Below are positions 26,464 to 36,155 of a DNA stretch of 64,000 nucleotides, one piece after another; the stretch's first letter is position 1, and the number at the start of each line of letters is the position of its first letter. A program made the position numbers and the translations under genes. The notes beneath the pieces are model-generated. The model was given only the letters and a program-made list of their open reading frames with translations, was not told where the DNA came from and did not search any database. The DNA is from CBDBEU01 sp965204565 (lineage in GTDB: Bacteria > Pseudomonadota > Alphaproteobacteria > Rhizobiales > TMED25). The stretch spans positions 806,001 to 870,000 of the forward strand of contig CBDBEU010000005.1 of assembly GCA_965204565.1 (NCBI GenBank). The letters run 5' to 3'.

Positions 26464-27675
26464 CTAGTTCTCGCCCAGCAGCGGTTGAATGTCGCGTTGA
26501 TATCCGACGAGCTGTTCGATGATCTTGAACCGCGTGCGGGGTGGGAACGAGATGTGCTTCTGCACCAGTGCATCGCGCGCATATTTCTCGATCGGCATGC
26601 CCTGGATGACGCCCATGCCGCCGAACAACTCCATGGCCTGTTCCGTTATGCGCTGCACCGCCGTGCCGACAAACGCCGTCGCCATCGCCTCATAGGGTTG
26701 CCAGTCGGCACTGCCGTCGGCGAAGGCTTCCGGGTGATCCTTGGCCCATGCCGCCGTCCAGATCAGCCGCCGTGCCGCTTCAAGGTTCATGGCCATTTCG
26801 CCGATCGCCAGTCCCGCTGCCTGGTGCTGGATGATCGGCTTGCCGCCGCTGACCCGCTCTTGCGTGTATTTCAGTGTTTCCTCAAGCGTCGCCCTGCCTA
26901 GGCCTAGCGTCAGCGCGGCGATCGTCACATGGGTGCCCATGTCGGTGCGGCCGGGCGGTGAGGGCGGGAGAATGCGGCCCGCCGGCACGCGCACATCGTC
27001 ATAGAAAATCTCCGCATTGTCGCCGACGCGGCGGCCGATCTTCGACATCGGATGGCGTACCAGGCCCGGCGAATTGCCCTCGACCAGAAACGCCTGCGGC
27101 CCGTTCTCGGTGTGGGCGATGGTGACAATCAGCTTGGCGAGATAACCGACGGTCTGGAAGTTCTTGGCACCCTTGATTACCCACGACCCGTCCTTTTGCT
27201 CGACCGCTGTGGTCCGCAAGCGAGCATCCTTCGGGGTTGGCTTGAAATAGTCGTAGCCCATATCCGTGTCGGGCTCGTGGATCGCGACGGTGGTGAAATA
27301 AAGATCGTCCTCGACAAAGCGCGGGATGAAATACGCCTGCTGCTCCGGTGTTGCGCGCAGCTCGAACCAGTCGCGCGCACGCCGCGCCGTGAGCATGTAG
27401 TAATAGGCGGTGCCGATATCGGCCGCGGCCAGTTCCTCGGCAACGATGCAGGCGGTAAGGTGATCGGAGGCGCTAGCGCCGCCATTTTCCTCGCTCAGCA
27501 CAAAGGTGCGAAAGCCGAGCTGCGATCCCTTCTTCAGCACGTCCCATGGAATGCGGTCTTCCCATTTTGGCCGTGCGTCGAGCTCCAGCGCGATCGGCTT
27601 GATCTCGCTTTGGGCAAATTCGCGCGCCATCTGCTGGAACGCCCGCTGTTCCTCATTCAACCGGATATCGAACAT
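26464..27675 (-). CDS. Acyl-CoA dehydrogenase family protein
   Basis: An FAD flavoenzyme of 403 residues that introduces an alpha,beta double bond into an acyl-CoA thioester. It shows the N-terminal helical domain (from RLNEEQRAFQQMAREFAQSE), FAD-binding YYYMLTARRARDWFELRATP and VAIHEPDTDMGYDYF, and the C-terminal helical bundle with MAMNLEAARRLIWTAAW and MELFGGMGVIQGMPIEKYAR. The last two motifs are standard for the family. The substrate cannot be told from sequence. The stop codon TAG lies within the IS5 end at 26464-26466, so the native C-terminus may have been slightly altered. No other lesion is seen. Confidence 0.88.
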   Translation of the reverse strand: MFDIRLNEEQRAFQQMAREFAQSEIKPIALELDARPKWEDRIPWDVLKKGSQLGFRTFVLSEENGGASASDHLTACIVAEELAAADIGTAYYYMLTARRARDWFELRATPEQQAYFIPRFVEDDLYFTTVAIHEPDTDMGYDYFKPTPKDARLRTTAVEQKDGSWVIKGAKNFQTVGYLAKLIVTIAHTENGPQAFLVEGNSPGLVRHPMSKIGRRVGDNAEIFYDDVRVPAGRILPPSPPGRTDMGTHVTIAALTLGLGRATLEETLKYTQERVSGGKPIIQHQAAGLAIGEMAMNLEAARRLIWTAAWAKDHPEAFADGSADWQPYEAMATAFVGTAVQRITEQAMELFGGMGVIQGMPIEKYARDALVQKHISFPPRTRFKIIEQLVGYQRDIQPLLGEN

Positions 27676-28023
27676 CGCCTCCTCATTTCTCGATCTTTAA
27701 GGCTGATACGCGCCGCCTCACCCACAGCGCACCCTCCCCTCGCATTGATCCCGAACTTTGTTACGATGTTTACACCACTGGGCGCTGGGTGTGTAAGCAC
27801 ACTGGCGCCGGTCGTGTGCTGTTTTTGCAAGCGCGCGGGTGTTGCCTCGCCCCAAGGGCAGGCCTTTGAATGGGCGGGTAAGCACCTTCATGGTCGAACA
27901 CCCGCCATCTCACACGGGGTGGCCCAGGGGGCAAGGGATTTGTGACGGCTGGCCATACCGCGCGGTTTTAGAAATACGGCGCCAGCCGTGATAGGACATG
28001 ACGGGCAACGGAGGCGCCATGCA
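27676..28023. other. 348-bp intergenic region between divergent genes
   Basis: No gene is seen. It separates the acyl-CoA dehydrogenase (minus) from the SDR relic (plus) and should hold both promoters. An imperfect dyad gtgtgtaagcacac (27789-27802), bordered by ggcgc and gcgcc, could be an operator; this is only suggestive. A ggag ribosome-binding site at about 28010 precedes the SDR start. Confidence 0.35.
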
Positions 28024-28764
28024 ATGCCCGTCGCATTAATAACCGGATGCAGCACCGGCTTGGGCGCGGAGATCGCGTGCCGCCTGGCCCGAGATGGATA
28101 TGATTTGGTGGTAACGGCGCGCGATCCGTCCCGGCTCGACTGGATGGACGGTGACGAGAATTTTCGCGGCCGCACTGTCCACAAGCACGAGCTGATACTC
28201 TAGGACACGCGCTCCATCGCGGCGCTGGCGGAGGCGGTCTTTCAGAAAATCGAGCATATTGACGCGCTCATCAACAATGCCGGCGCGACGCTGCGTCAAT
28301 CGGCGTTGACAATATCGCAAGATCAATGGGATGAGGTCATCGGTGCCAATCTGAAGGGGCCATTCTTTCTCACCCAGGCGATCGTTGCCCGCGCGGTTGA
28401 GCAAAAACAGCCGATACGCATCGTCAACATGTCGTCGACCTATGGCATTGTCGCGTTTCCAGAACGCCTCGTCTATGGCACATCCAAGGCCGGGCTTATT
28501 CATATGACGCGCATGATGGCGGCCGAATGGGCCGAGTTCGGCATCACCGTCAACGCCGTTGCGCCCGGCACCATTACGACGCCGTCGCGCATCGAATATT
28601 TGTCCGATCCGACGGTGCATCAAAGACTGATCGCGCGCGTGCCGGCCAGCCGTTTCGGCGAGCCCTCGGAAGTTGCAGGTGCAGTTGCCTATCTGCTGGG
28701 GCCCGATGCCGGCTTCATCACCGGTCAGATCCTAGTACTCGACGGCGGCACGACGATCGTCTGA
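28024..28764 (+). pseudogene. Short-chain dehydrogenase/reductase with one in-frame TAG
   Basis: An NAD(P)-dependent SDR of 246 codons, complete except for TAG at 28201-28203 (codon 60). It has the nucleotide-binding TGCSTGLG (7-14), INNAG, the active-site IVNMSSTYG and the YGTSKAG Tyr-x3-Lys pair, and the C-terminal GFITGQILVLDGG. All parts lie in one frame, so a single nonsense change would inactivate it unless it is suppressed. The function is unspecified; the family acts on alcohols, sugars or ketones. It is divergent from the acyl-CoA dehydrogenase. Confidence 0.82.
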
Positions 28765-28901
28765 CGGCGCGCCGGGTTATGGCTTCGTTGAGGCTCTTTC
28801 TTAGTCCGGGTCCGGAGCTGCGCTCCTCCTCGCCTCTTGTTTGGCAAACTTATCCCCACCCCCAGAACCTCGCTTACAATGCTCCCACCTTCCCCGTCTT
28901 A

Positions 28902-29947
28902 GAGTATTTTCACATTGAGCGTTGATATCCTGCGGCGTGGAAGACGTTTTCGCATTCGGCCGGGAGGAAGCAGTCGATAGTGCAGCCGATGCGTTCAACG
29001 AGGGCGTCGACGGTTCGGGCCGGATCTTGCCCGAGCAGCGCCTTGAGCCTGGCAAAGGCCATCTTGATGGGGTTCATGTCGGGGCTGCAGGGCGGCAGAT
29101 AGAAGATCCGGGCGCGTCGGGAGGTGGTGATCTGACGGATGCCGGTGACCTTATGGGCAGGTAGATGGGCAGGCAGGTTGTCGAGCACCACGACATCACC
29201 GCGTGTCGGGGTCGGTGCCGGCACCTCCTCAATATAGACGCGAAAAGCCTGGTCATCCATCGGACCATCGAGGACCCGGGGGCCGTGAGGCCTGAGAGGT
29301 GAGGGCCTGCAATGAAAGTCATCGTCTTCCAGTGGCCGAAGGGTACGCTGTCCCGGCAGCGCTCGCCGACCGGCGCCCAACCACAGAGGCGGGCCATCCC
29401 GGTGTTGACGCCGGTCTCGTCGAGCAAGACCGGACGCTCGGGATCGATGAAGGGCTGGGCGGCCACGTCCGGCCGGTCCTGCTCGGCGGCCCTCAGGGCT
29501 TTTTTTGAACGACGGGCCGCGCCGGCGGACCGCATTCCACACCGCGCCGGTGGAGATCAACACGCCATGGCCGGCCTCGAGCCGGGTTTGCACGCTCGCC
29601 GGTGTTATGCCGGGGTGGAGATCTCATATATCCGGCCAGCGCCATTTCCTGAGCCGCCGTTGGCTTGCGCGGCGCATGGCCCCGGTTCGGGACCGCTGTC
29701 GCCGGTCGGCCGACGCCGCATCAGCGCTTTGTAGATGTAGGACGGGCTCACGCCAAACGTCGCTGCCGCCAGCCTCACCGCCATCCCGCCGTCTATCGCC
29801 GAAAGAACCCGATCCCGCAGGTCCTGCGAACAGCGCTGCCCAGATCTCCAACCCATGATGCCGCCTCCATCTTGCGGCATCCCGTGAATCACATCAGTGC
29901 GCGATTGGGAACCCCCCCAAACGATTCCGCTCATTGCGAAGACGCTC
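28902..29947 (-). mobile_element. IS630-family element with degraded transposase
   Basis: A 1046-bp element flanked by TA (28900-28901 and 29948-29949), the IS630 target duplication. Its imperfect 20-bp ends are gagtattttcacattgagcg and the complement of 29928-29947, differing in 5 positions. On the minus strand, the N-terminal helix-turn-helix region reads SQDLRDRVLSAIDGGMAVRL and AATFGVSPSYIYKALMRRRP. The DDE part has LLDETGVNTGMARLCGWAP, VVVLDNLPAHLPAHKVTGIR and CSPDMNPIKMAFARLKALLG (Glu-position residue changed around NPIKMAF), with ERIGCTIDCFLPAECENVFH at the end. Several frameshifts occur. Confidence 0.85.
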
Positions 29948-30029
29948 TAGGGTCCGGCCCCAATGACCGTCTTCCCGATTTGATCTGAGGATTGTTCACT
30001 GCCTCCGGAGGGGGTAACGAGATGTGTGA

Positions 30030-30803
30030 TTTCTTTTGATTTTCCGATTCTCAGCGGGCCCGGATCGCGCCGCTTCTGCCGACCGATGTGCGCGGAGGAA
30101 ACGCGTTGATGATCGTCGTGTGCCGAGCGGGATCGTCCATGCGCTGCGCTGTGGCGGTCGCCGGGCCGACTGCGCCGATATCCACGGGCCGAAGAAGACG
30201 CTCTGCAACCGTTTCGTCCGCCGGGCCGCGCGCGGTACGCGCGGTATACGGGAAGGTATCTTCAGCGCTCCGTCAGGCGCAGGCGCCGAGGATACGCCTG
30301 ACCGGCTGTTCATCGACAGCTCCTGCATCAAGGTTCATCGCTGCGCCGGCGGCGGAAAAGGCGGGCCTTGGCCATGGTATCGGCCGCACCAAAGGTGGAT
30401 GCAACACCGGGCTCCACGCCGTCCGCGACCACAAGGACCGCCCCATGTTTTTGTCAATTGCGTCCTGCTCCCGACGCCCGGAAACGTGCATGATTGCAAG
30501 GTCGCACAGCGCCGCATCGAGGCCATGCCGCCATCCGCCGAACCTGTCGCCGACAAAGGCCGTGACGGCCGGGAACTGCGCGAATGGCTTGAAGAGCGCG
30601 GGACCGGGCCAGCCATCCCGCCGCGAAAGAACCGCAAGATTCGATATCCCTACGATCAGGCCATCTACAGGGAGCGAAATATCATCGAACGCATGTTCTG
30701 CTGCCTCAAAGACCGGCGGCGTATCGCAACTCGCTTCGAGCGCACCATTAAAAACGTCATGGCAGCTATCGCGCGCGCCGCAGCCCTCATCTCGTGGCCA
30801 TAA
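30030..30803 (+). mobile_element. IS5-family transposase relic (second subtype)
   Basis: The plus strand reads, in shifting frames, ERVDDRRV-type and GPKKTLCNRFVRRAARG segments, then DRLFIDSSCIKVHRCA (first Asp), then an Asp-rich NVHDCKVAQRRIEAMPPSAE, VADKGRDGRELREWLEERGT and ERNIIERMFCCLKDRRRIAT, with the catalytic Glu region, ending at 30803. It is distinct from the two other IS5 types in the window. Frameshifts near 30160 and 30350 make it inactive. It abuts the broken CNNM gene, whose first codons overlap its end. Confidence 0.8.
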
Positions 30804-31938
30804 TGAGTCTCCCGACCCTAATATTGTGGGTCCACCTCATCCTGTTTTGCTTCTTGATGTTGCTTTCAGGATTCTTCTCCAGTTCAGAAACCAGCCTTTT
30901 CTCACTGAACCAGGTTCAGATCGAGCAGATGCGACGGGACAGCAACCCGCGCATCGGTCTGAGCAAACACCTTTTGAGCGAGCCGCGGCTGCTGATCGTC
31001 ACGATTTTGATCGGCAACGAATTCGTCAATGTCGCCGCTTCAGTGATTTCCGCCGCAGCGGTGATCAAGCTGATGGGCGACGAGTACAAATGGGTCAATC
31101 TGTTCGTCATGGTGCCGATCCTGCCGCTGTTCGGCGAGATCACGCCCAAAACTCTGGCGATCCGCAACAATGTCGCCTTTGCCACATTCCAGTGCCGCCT
31201 GATCGACGGATTCGCCCGGGCCATCTTGCTGTTGCGCCGGGTGGTGCGCGAAGTCCCGGACGTGATCATCACCCTGATTGTCGGCAAGGAACGCTCGCGT
31301 GAGAATGTCATCACCGAGGACATGGTCCGTTCGCTGGCGCGCAAGCTGATCCGCACCCGCCACAGCAAGGTGCCGGTCTATCGCGACGATCTGGACACGA
31401 TTGCTGGCGTGCTGTTCGCACGCGATCTTCTGGGAGTCGATCTCACCAATGGCAGCGTGCCCAAGACCGAGGAGCTGCTGCGCAAAGCCTGTTTAGTGCC
31501 CGAGACGCGGGCACAGTGTCGGACCTCTTGCACACATTCCGTAGCCGCAATCTGTCGCTCGCCCTGACGGTTGATGAATATGGCGGCGTGACCGGTCTGG
31601 TGACCATGGAAGACCTGCTTGAGTGCATCTTCGGCGATATTCTCAGCCGCTCGGAGATGATCAAGCAGCAGCAGGTAGAGTTCGAGGAACTGGGCGAGGG
31701 ACGTCTCCGGGTCGGCAGCTCGGTGAAAGTGCAGAATTTCAATGGGCGGGTGGGCACCTCGTTCGATGATGAAGAGGTGGAGACAATCGGCGGCGTATTG
31801 CTCCACGAATTTGGCGAGTTGCCGCCTGAAGGGGCAAGCATCGTTATTGGCGCGCATGCCTTCACCGTGATTTCACTGGATCACCATGTGATTGAGGAGG
31901 TTTCGGTCGAGCCGCCAGCTGAGACGGTGGAGGCGTAG
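30794..31938 (+). pseudogene. CNNM/CorC-type membrane protein (DUF21 plus CBS), frameshifted
   Basis: Proteins with a DUF21 membrane domain, CBS pair and CorC_HlyC domain are linked to magnesium and cobalt homeostasis. The first frame (30794/30803 to about 31510) gives LLSGFFSSSETSLFSLNQVQ and PILPLFGEITPKTLAIRNNV. A stretch of about 50 residues between RSLA and RHSKVPVYRDDL, covering the first CBS region, is missing without a frame change. At about 31510 the frame shifts. The rest (31516-31938) carries VSDLLHTFRSRNLSLALTVD, EYGGVTGLVTMEDLLE and the C-terminal domain ending at 31938. It is paired with a paralogue 3 bp downstream. Confidence 0.82.
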
Positions 31939-31941
31939 CCG

Positions 31942-33126
31942 ATGGAAATCGCGATCACCTTCGGGTTCATGGTGCTGATTCTGGCATCAGAGGCCTTCTT
32001 CAGCGGTTCGGAAATCGCCGTCGTCAGCGCCGACCGGATGAAACTGCGACATGATGCGGCCAAGGGGTCGCGCGGCGCCAAGGTGGCGCTGAAAATGCTG
32101 CAAAACCCGGAGTGGCTGCTGTCAACGACATTAGCCGGGACCAATATCTCGGTGGTCGCCAACACTACGCTGGCCACCGCGCTGGTGATCCAGATGCTCG
32201 GCGAGCAGTATAGCTGGGTTGCGGTGGTGCTGGTGGCACCGCTGATCTCGGTGTTCGGCGAAATCGTTCCCAAGAGCATTTTCCAGCAGCGCGCCGACGT
32301 GATCACGCCTTATGCGATCCTCATTCTGCGCGTCGCATCGATCGTGTTCTATCCGATCCTGATTGTCTTTACGGCGCTGGCACGGTTGCTGACGCGGATT
32401 TTCGGCGATGGCGAGAAGCGCAATCCGTTCACATTGCGCGAAGAGATCATGGCGTCGTCAGAGACCGACATCGAGCCCAGCGAACAGTCGCTGATCCGCA
32501 GGGTGTTCGACTTTGGCGAAACCGCGGCTGCCGACATCATGGTGCCAGCACAGGCGAAGCGATCCGTCTGGCGGGAAACCGCCCATAAGCGGTTCACGGT
32601 CTATGACGAGAGGGTCGACAAGATCGTCGGCACGCTGAACGCGCTCGATCTGTTGCTGGAAGATGAAGCGGTGCCTCTCAAACCGTTCATGAACACACCG
32701 ATCTATATTCCAAGGTCCCGCAGCATTGGCGACCTGTTGCCGGCGATCCGTGAGAAAGGCGTCGGCATTGCAGTGGTGGTGGACGAATTTGGCAGCGCCG
32801 AAGGCATCGTCACGCTGGAAGACATCATCGAAGAGGTGGTGGGCGAGATCGATGACGAATACGACGCCGGCGATGATCCGGTGCAAAGGCTGCGCAAGGT
32901 CGGGGAAAAAAACTACATCGTCGGCGGACGGGTCGAGCTGCAGATGGTGGAAGAGGAAATGGGCCTGGAGTTTCCCGACGGCAATTACCAGACGCTGGCC
33001 GGATCCCTGCTGGAAATCGTACGCAAAATTCCTGCAGCCGGCACGGTGATCCGCCACAAGGAGATCACCTTCACCGTCAAGCAGGCCACGGCCCAGGCAA
33101 TCCAGGAAATCCGCGTCAACTGGTAG
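31942..33126 (+). CDS. CNNM/CorC-type hemolysin family protein (DUF21, CBS, CorC_HlyC)
   Basis: A 394-residue inner-membrane protein with three or four helices of DUF21 (SEAFFSGSEIAVVSADRMKL; PLISVFGEIVPKSIFQQRAD), a CBS region with IAVVVDEFGSAEGIVTLEDI and a CorC_HlyC C-terminal domain (GNYQTLAGSLLEIVRKIP). The family is associated with Mg/Co transport or its regulation. The first CBS motif looks shortened: DIMVPAQAKRSVWRETAHKR jumps from the MVP start to the later RF.VY segment, about 20 residues fewer than usual. It remains one open frame, but regulation by nucleotide binding may be impaired. It follows its broken paralogue by 3 bp. Confidence 0.85.
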   Translation: MEIAITFGFMVLILASEAFFSGSEIAVVSADRMKLRHDAAKGSRGAKVALKMLQNPEWLLSTTLAGTNISVVANTTLATALVIQMLGEQYSWVAVVLVAPLISVFGEIVPKSIFQQRADVITPYAILILRVASIVFYPILIVFTALARLLTRIFGDGEKRNPFTLREEIMASSETDIEPSEQSLIRRVFDFGETAAADIMVPAQAKRSVWRETAHKRFTVYDERVDKIVGTLNALDLLLEDEAVPLKPFMNTPIYIPRSRSIGDLLPAIREKGVGIAVVVDEFGSAEGIVTLEDIIEEVVGEIDDEYDAGDDPVQRLRKVGEKNYIVGGRVELQMVEEEMGLEFPDGNYQTLAGSLLEIVRKIPAAGTVIRHKEITFTVKQATAQAIQEIRVNW

Positions 33127-33187
33127 GCGGCTCTGCGCCCGCCCGCACGGCATAAGCGAGGGCGGGCGCTGATTCCATAAGGCCCGC

Positions 33188-34210
33188 CTAGCCGATCACC
33201 TCGTCATTGCGTGCAGCTTCTCCGTAGACTTCGGGATTGAGCACATCGAATGGCCGCTTGCCCTCCAGGAAGCGCTCGATATTGGCCACGGTTCTGAGTG
33301 CCATCTCATCGCGGGTCTCGCGTGCGGCGCTGCCCATATGGGGCGTCAGGATAACGTTGGGCAGCCCGTAAAGGCCCTTGCGCGGGCCGGGATTGGCCTT
33401 GGGCACCTCGGTTTCGAACACATCAAGCGCCGCGCCCCTGATACGGCCCTCGCGCAATGCCGCCTCGAGCGCTGCTTCGTCGAGAATGGGACCGCGCGCG
33501 GTGTTGATCAGGATCGCAGAGGGCTTCATCAGCGACAGGAGTTCCTCACCGATCATTCCCTTGGTCTCGTCGGTGAGCCCGGCATTGATGGAAATGAAAT
33601 CGGACTCCATGAATAGACCCTCAAGCGAGCGGTACTCGGCATTGCCAAGCGCAAACTCCTCGGCCTGGCTGAGGCGCGAGCGCTTGTTGTAGAGGATGTT
33701 CATCTCGCACGCCGCCGCACGCTTGGCGACGTGTGAGCCGATGGTGCCCATACCGATAATGCCCAGCGTCTTGCCAAACATGCGGGTGCCGAGAAAGGCG
33801 GTCGACTGGTTTTGCGTCCATTTGCCGTCTTCGAGAAACCGGCGCGCATCCTGCAGGTTCCAAGCTGCGCACATGAGCATGGCGAAGGTGAATTCGGCTG
33901 TCGTCTTGGAGACGAAATTGGGCAGGCCCGACACCGGCACGCTGCGTTGGGTGCAGGCCTTCTGGTCGACAAAGGTCGCCTTCATGTGCATCGCCGCAAC
34001 CAGTTTGAGCGGCTCTGCCGCCTCAATGATTTCGCGGTCATAGTCGATCTCGCCCATGGCATATAAAATGTCCTTGTCGCGCACCGCCTCAAGGATCTCG
34101 CCATGCGGCATCGGACCGTCGGTTCCTTCCCAGACCGTGACTTCTCCGAACTGCTTCATCCGCTCGACCGCGACCTCCGGGATCGCCTGCGGCACGAATA
34201 TCTTTACCAT
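33188..34210 (-). CDS. D-2-hydroxyacid dehydrogenase family protein
   Basis: An NAD-dependent 2-hydroxyacid dehydrogenase of 340 residues. It has the nucleotide-binding GIIGMGTIGSHVAK (150-163) and the catalytic triad Arg239 (NTARGP), Glu266 (DVFETEVP) and His291 (LTPHMGSAA). ATG at 34210 gives the normal start MVKIFVPQAIPEVAVERM; the frame is open 77 codons further upstream without similarity. Substrates in the family include glycerate, phosphoglycerate, lactate and formate; which applies here is not visible. No lesion is seen. Confidence 0.87.
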   Translation of the reverse strand: MVKIFVPQAIPEVAVERMKQFGEVTVWEGTDGPMPHGEILEAVRDKDILYAMGEIDYDREIIEAAEPLKLVAAMHMKATFVDQKACTQRSVPVSGLPNFVSKTTAEFTFAMLMCAAWNLQDARRFLEDGKWTQNQSTAFLGTRMFGKTLGIIGMGTIGSHVAKRAAACEMNILYNKRSRLSQAEEFALGNAEYRSLEGLFMESDFISINAGLTDETKGMIGEELLSLMKPSAILINTARGPILDEAALEAALREGRIRGAALDVFETEVPKANPGPRKGLYGLPNVILTPHMGSAARETRDEMALRTVANIERFLEGKRPFDVLNPEVYGEAARNDEVIG

Positions 34211-34571
34211 GATTGCCCCCTGCCTTGATGGGTAATTGACTGAACGAGCCGTCAGACGCGCCTTTTGGCGTGCGGCACCCGCGCTTGTTCGGTGACGCAC
34301 GGTATCGATGCGGCGCAGGCGCGGCAATGGCGCGATGTCGGAACAGAGCAGATAGGCGGCCGATATGTGGGTGAAACAGAAGGCCCGGCCGAAACCGAAA
34401 CCTGCCTCTCTAGTTTGCGTCGGCATACGCAACTCTTCCAACGCCTTTGAATTTTACCGCAGCGCGTTTTTCGCAAATACGATCTAGATCACAAAATCTG
34501 TTTTTTTACGTGCCAACGCCGGACGGGAACGATTGATCTGGCTCAATCCGGGCGGGCGCTGATCGGTCCAT
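34211..34571. other. 361-bp region upstream of the hydroxyacid dehydrogenase
   Basis: No gene is recognised. A minus-strand frame open from 34441 into the dehydrogenase has no similarity to the family and is not supported as coding. The promoter of the dehydrogenase should lie here. An IS1380 end follows at about 34572. Confidence 0.4.
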
Positions 34572-35900
34572 AATTTAAACCGACATTCACGGGATGACGG
34601 CCATCGTCGAGCCGATATTGCCTCCACGGGCGGACATCTGCAACCCCGGACTATCGTCGTGGGGATCGATGGATAGCAGAACGGTGACGCCGGCGTATAT
34701 CGCGCCGGGATTGACGATTTCGTCGTCATCGGGACACACCTCGCCCGTGGTTCTTGCCGGACTGCATGACAACCAGACGCGTCACGCCGGCGCCGGCTGC
34801 GGCCGAAATTCGGCGATCAGCCGCAGGATCTCGGCGAACAGGCCCCTTGGCACCGCGCCCTCGGCCAACCGGGCCAACTGGACTGGAACGTGACGTACCG
34901 GCCGCGCCGCGCCGGTTGCAGAAGGCGACCACGTGCCTGGCAGGGCGGCTCAGCCTGGTGACGATGAAGCCGACGCGCGGGACACGTTCGCCCGGATGCC
35001 GTTCGACCCTGGCGACGACCCGATGCTTCTTGTCCCATGACACTGCCCGATGGCTGAAGCCGGCATGGGTGCAGATCATATGATCGGGTGGGCGGCCGAC
35101 GGGTCGGGTCGGAAGGCAGGCGATGCTTTGCCGAAGGATCGCGTCGGCTTTGAGACCGATCGTATACCGGTCGCCCTCGGCCTCCGGAAACTCATGGATG
35201 TCCGGTGCGGCGAAGGCGGCATCGCCTCGGAAAAAGCGGCGCAGGTTCCGTTCCCGGTAACGCGCGACGACGGGTTGCAGAACGCCGAACTGCCGGATCG
35301 CCGAACCGGTTGAACACAAACAGCGGATGGCAGCAGGTGCAGGCGAAGTGCCCATTCCAGGCGGCACCTTCCTGATCGCCATGGAATCCATGTCGAGCAC
35401 GATGGCCCTGGGCGGATGCCGCGCGTGCCCCCGGTCAATCCATTGCCCCGACAGATCGGTCGGTGCGGGGGGAGGTTCTCGTCACCGGCAAGGAACTCCG
35501 TCTCCAATTGCCCCATCCGGCCGGCGCACGCGGCCTGCCCGGCTACGGCGCGCCCGCCGACAATCCATCGCATCGCGGGATCGCGTCCCGGGCGGTCGGC
35601 GTCGTTTACGTCCTCATGGCCACCGAGGCGGCCGAAGACAAATCGGCGAAACAATCCCGTCATCGCGTGCCGACCGTTCTTGCCGGTGCGCGAATCGACA
35701 GGCTCATGGCCGGCCATGTCCGTCAAGCCGAGCGCGTCATCAAGCTCGCGGCAGGCCGGCAAGCCGGCGTCGGTGGTGATTCCGCAACCGTGGAACGCGA
35801 GCTTCAGGCGGCGGTCGAAATCGAGCCGAAGAGGCCCGTCAACCGGTTCACCCGCCGGGTTCGCCATATGCCGCGCCCTAAAATGCGCTCAAGACATTGA
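34572..35900 (-). mobile_element. IS1380-family element, degraded (copy B)
   Basis: The minus-strand transposase starts near 35870 (LRLDFDRRLKLAFHGCGITT) and continues with LFRRFVFGRLGGHEDVNDAD, GRDPAMRWIVGG, FRGDAAFAAPDIHEFPEAEG, DKKHRVVARVERHPGERVP and AFCNRRGAA, the IS1380 C-terminal pattern. At least three frameshifts are present. The first 490 bases from the left (34572 onward) are nearly the same as copy C at 36729, in the same orientation, so the CBS-domain gene between them is bracketed by direct repeats. Confidence 0.8.
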
Positions 35901-36155
35901 TTCTCATCACAGAACCAACGATCAATCATATCAATCAATGGAGCCATATGGGAAATGCGGGTCAATACAATCAATCGCATAAGGCCCATTCGGAATCCCC
36001 TCAGATCCGGTCGAACTGAAACACAGTGTAGATGAATTTGTTAACCCTACCATAAACGCGAGGCAAAAGCCGATCACATTGCGCATCAGCATGACGCAAT
36101 TCAACACGTGCGTCACGCAAAGACCTTGATGACGCGACACGAAGGTGTGGAGACC

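Larger units (their letters stand above)
24721..26466 (+). mobile_element. IS5-family (IS427-type) element split by foreign DNA
   Basis: Ends are the inverted repeats taggtttcgtggac (from 24721) and gtccacgaaaccta (to 26466). The left half encodes ERIGVTDEEWALIGPLLAPH, GKWNSIFRRSRRWVTAGVFD and TADMIDSTVVRAHHCAVGIK, up to 25140. The right half (from about 26016) carries GFVLTPGQAHDVQGFAPLFR, FLADRGYDADAIRQEIAAAG and KLKNWLRVATRYDKTKESYP. Between them lies an 875-bp insert: an inverted 108-bp copy of part of the right half, then AT-rich phage-like DNA. The halves join without loss, so the element was whole before the insertion. The stop codon of the neighbouring acyl-CoA dehydrogenase lies in the IS end. 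Confidence 0.85.

Noticed and set aside
26011..26901. Single plus-strand frame running from IS5 into the acyl-CoA dehydrogenase region
   Set aside because: The first part is the IS5 transposase end; the remainder is antisense to the dehydrogenase, so the joined frame is accidental.
27052..27945. Plus-strand open frame of 297 codons opposite the acyl-CoA dehydrogenase
   Set aside because: It is an antisense shadow of a high-GC gene; no family pattern is visible and the minus strand is clearly coding.
30794..31938. Programmed frameshifting in the CNNM gene and other two-frame genes
   Set aside because: No slippery heptamer with a downstream structure is evident at the break points, and several genes carry additional stops or deletions.
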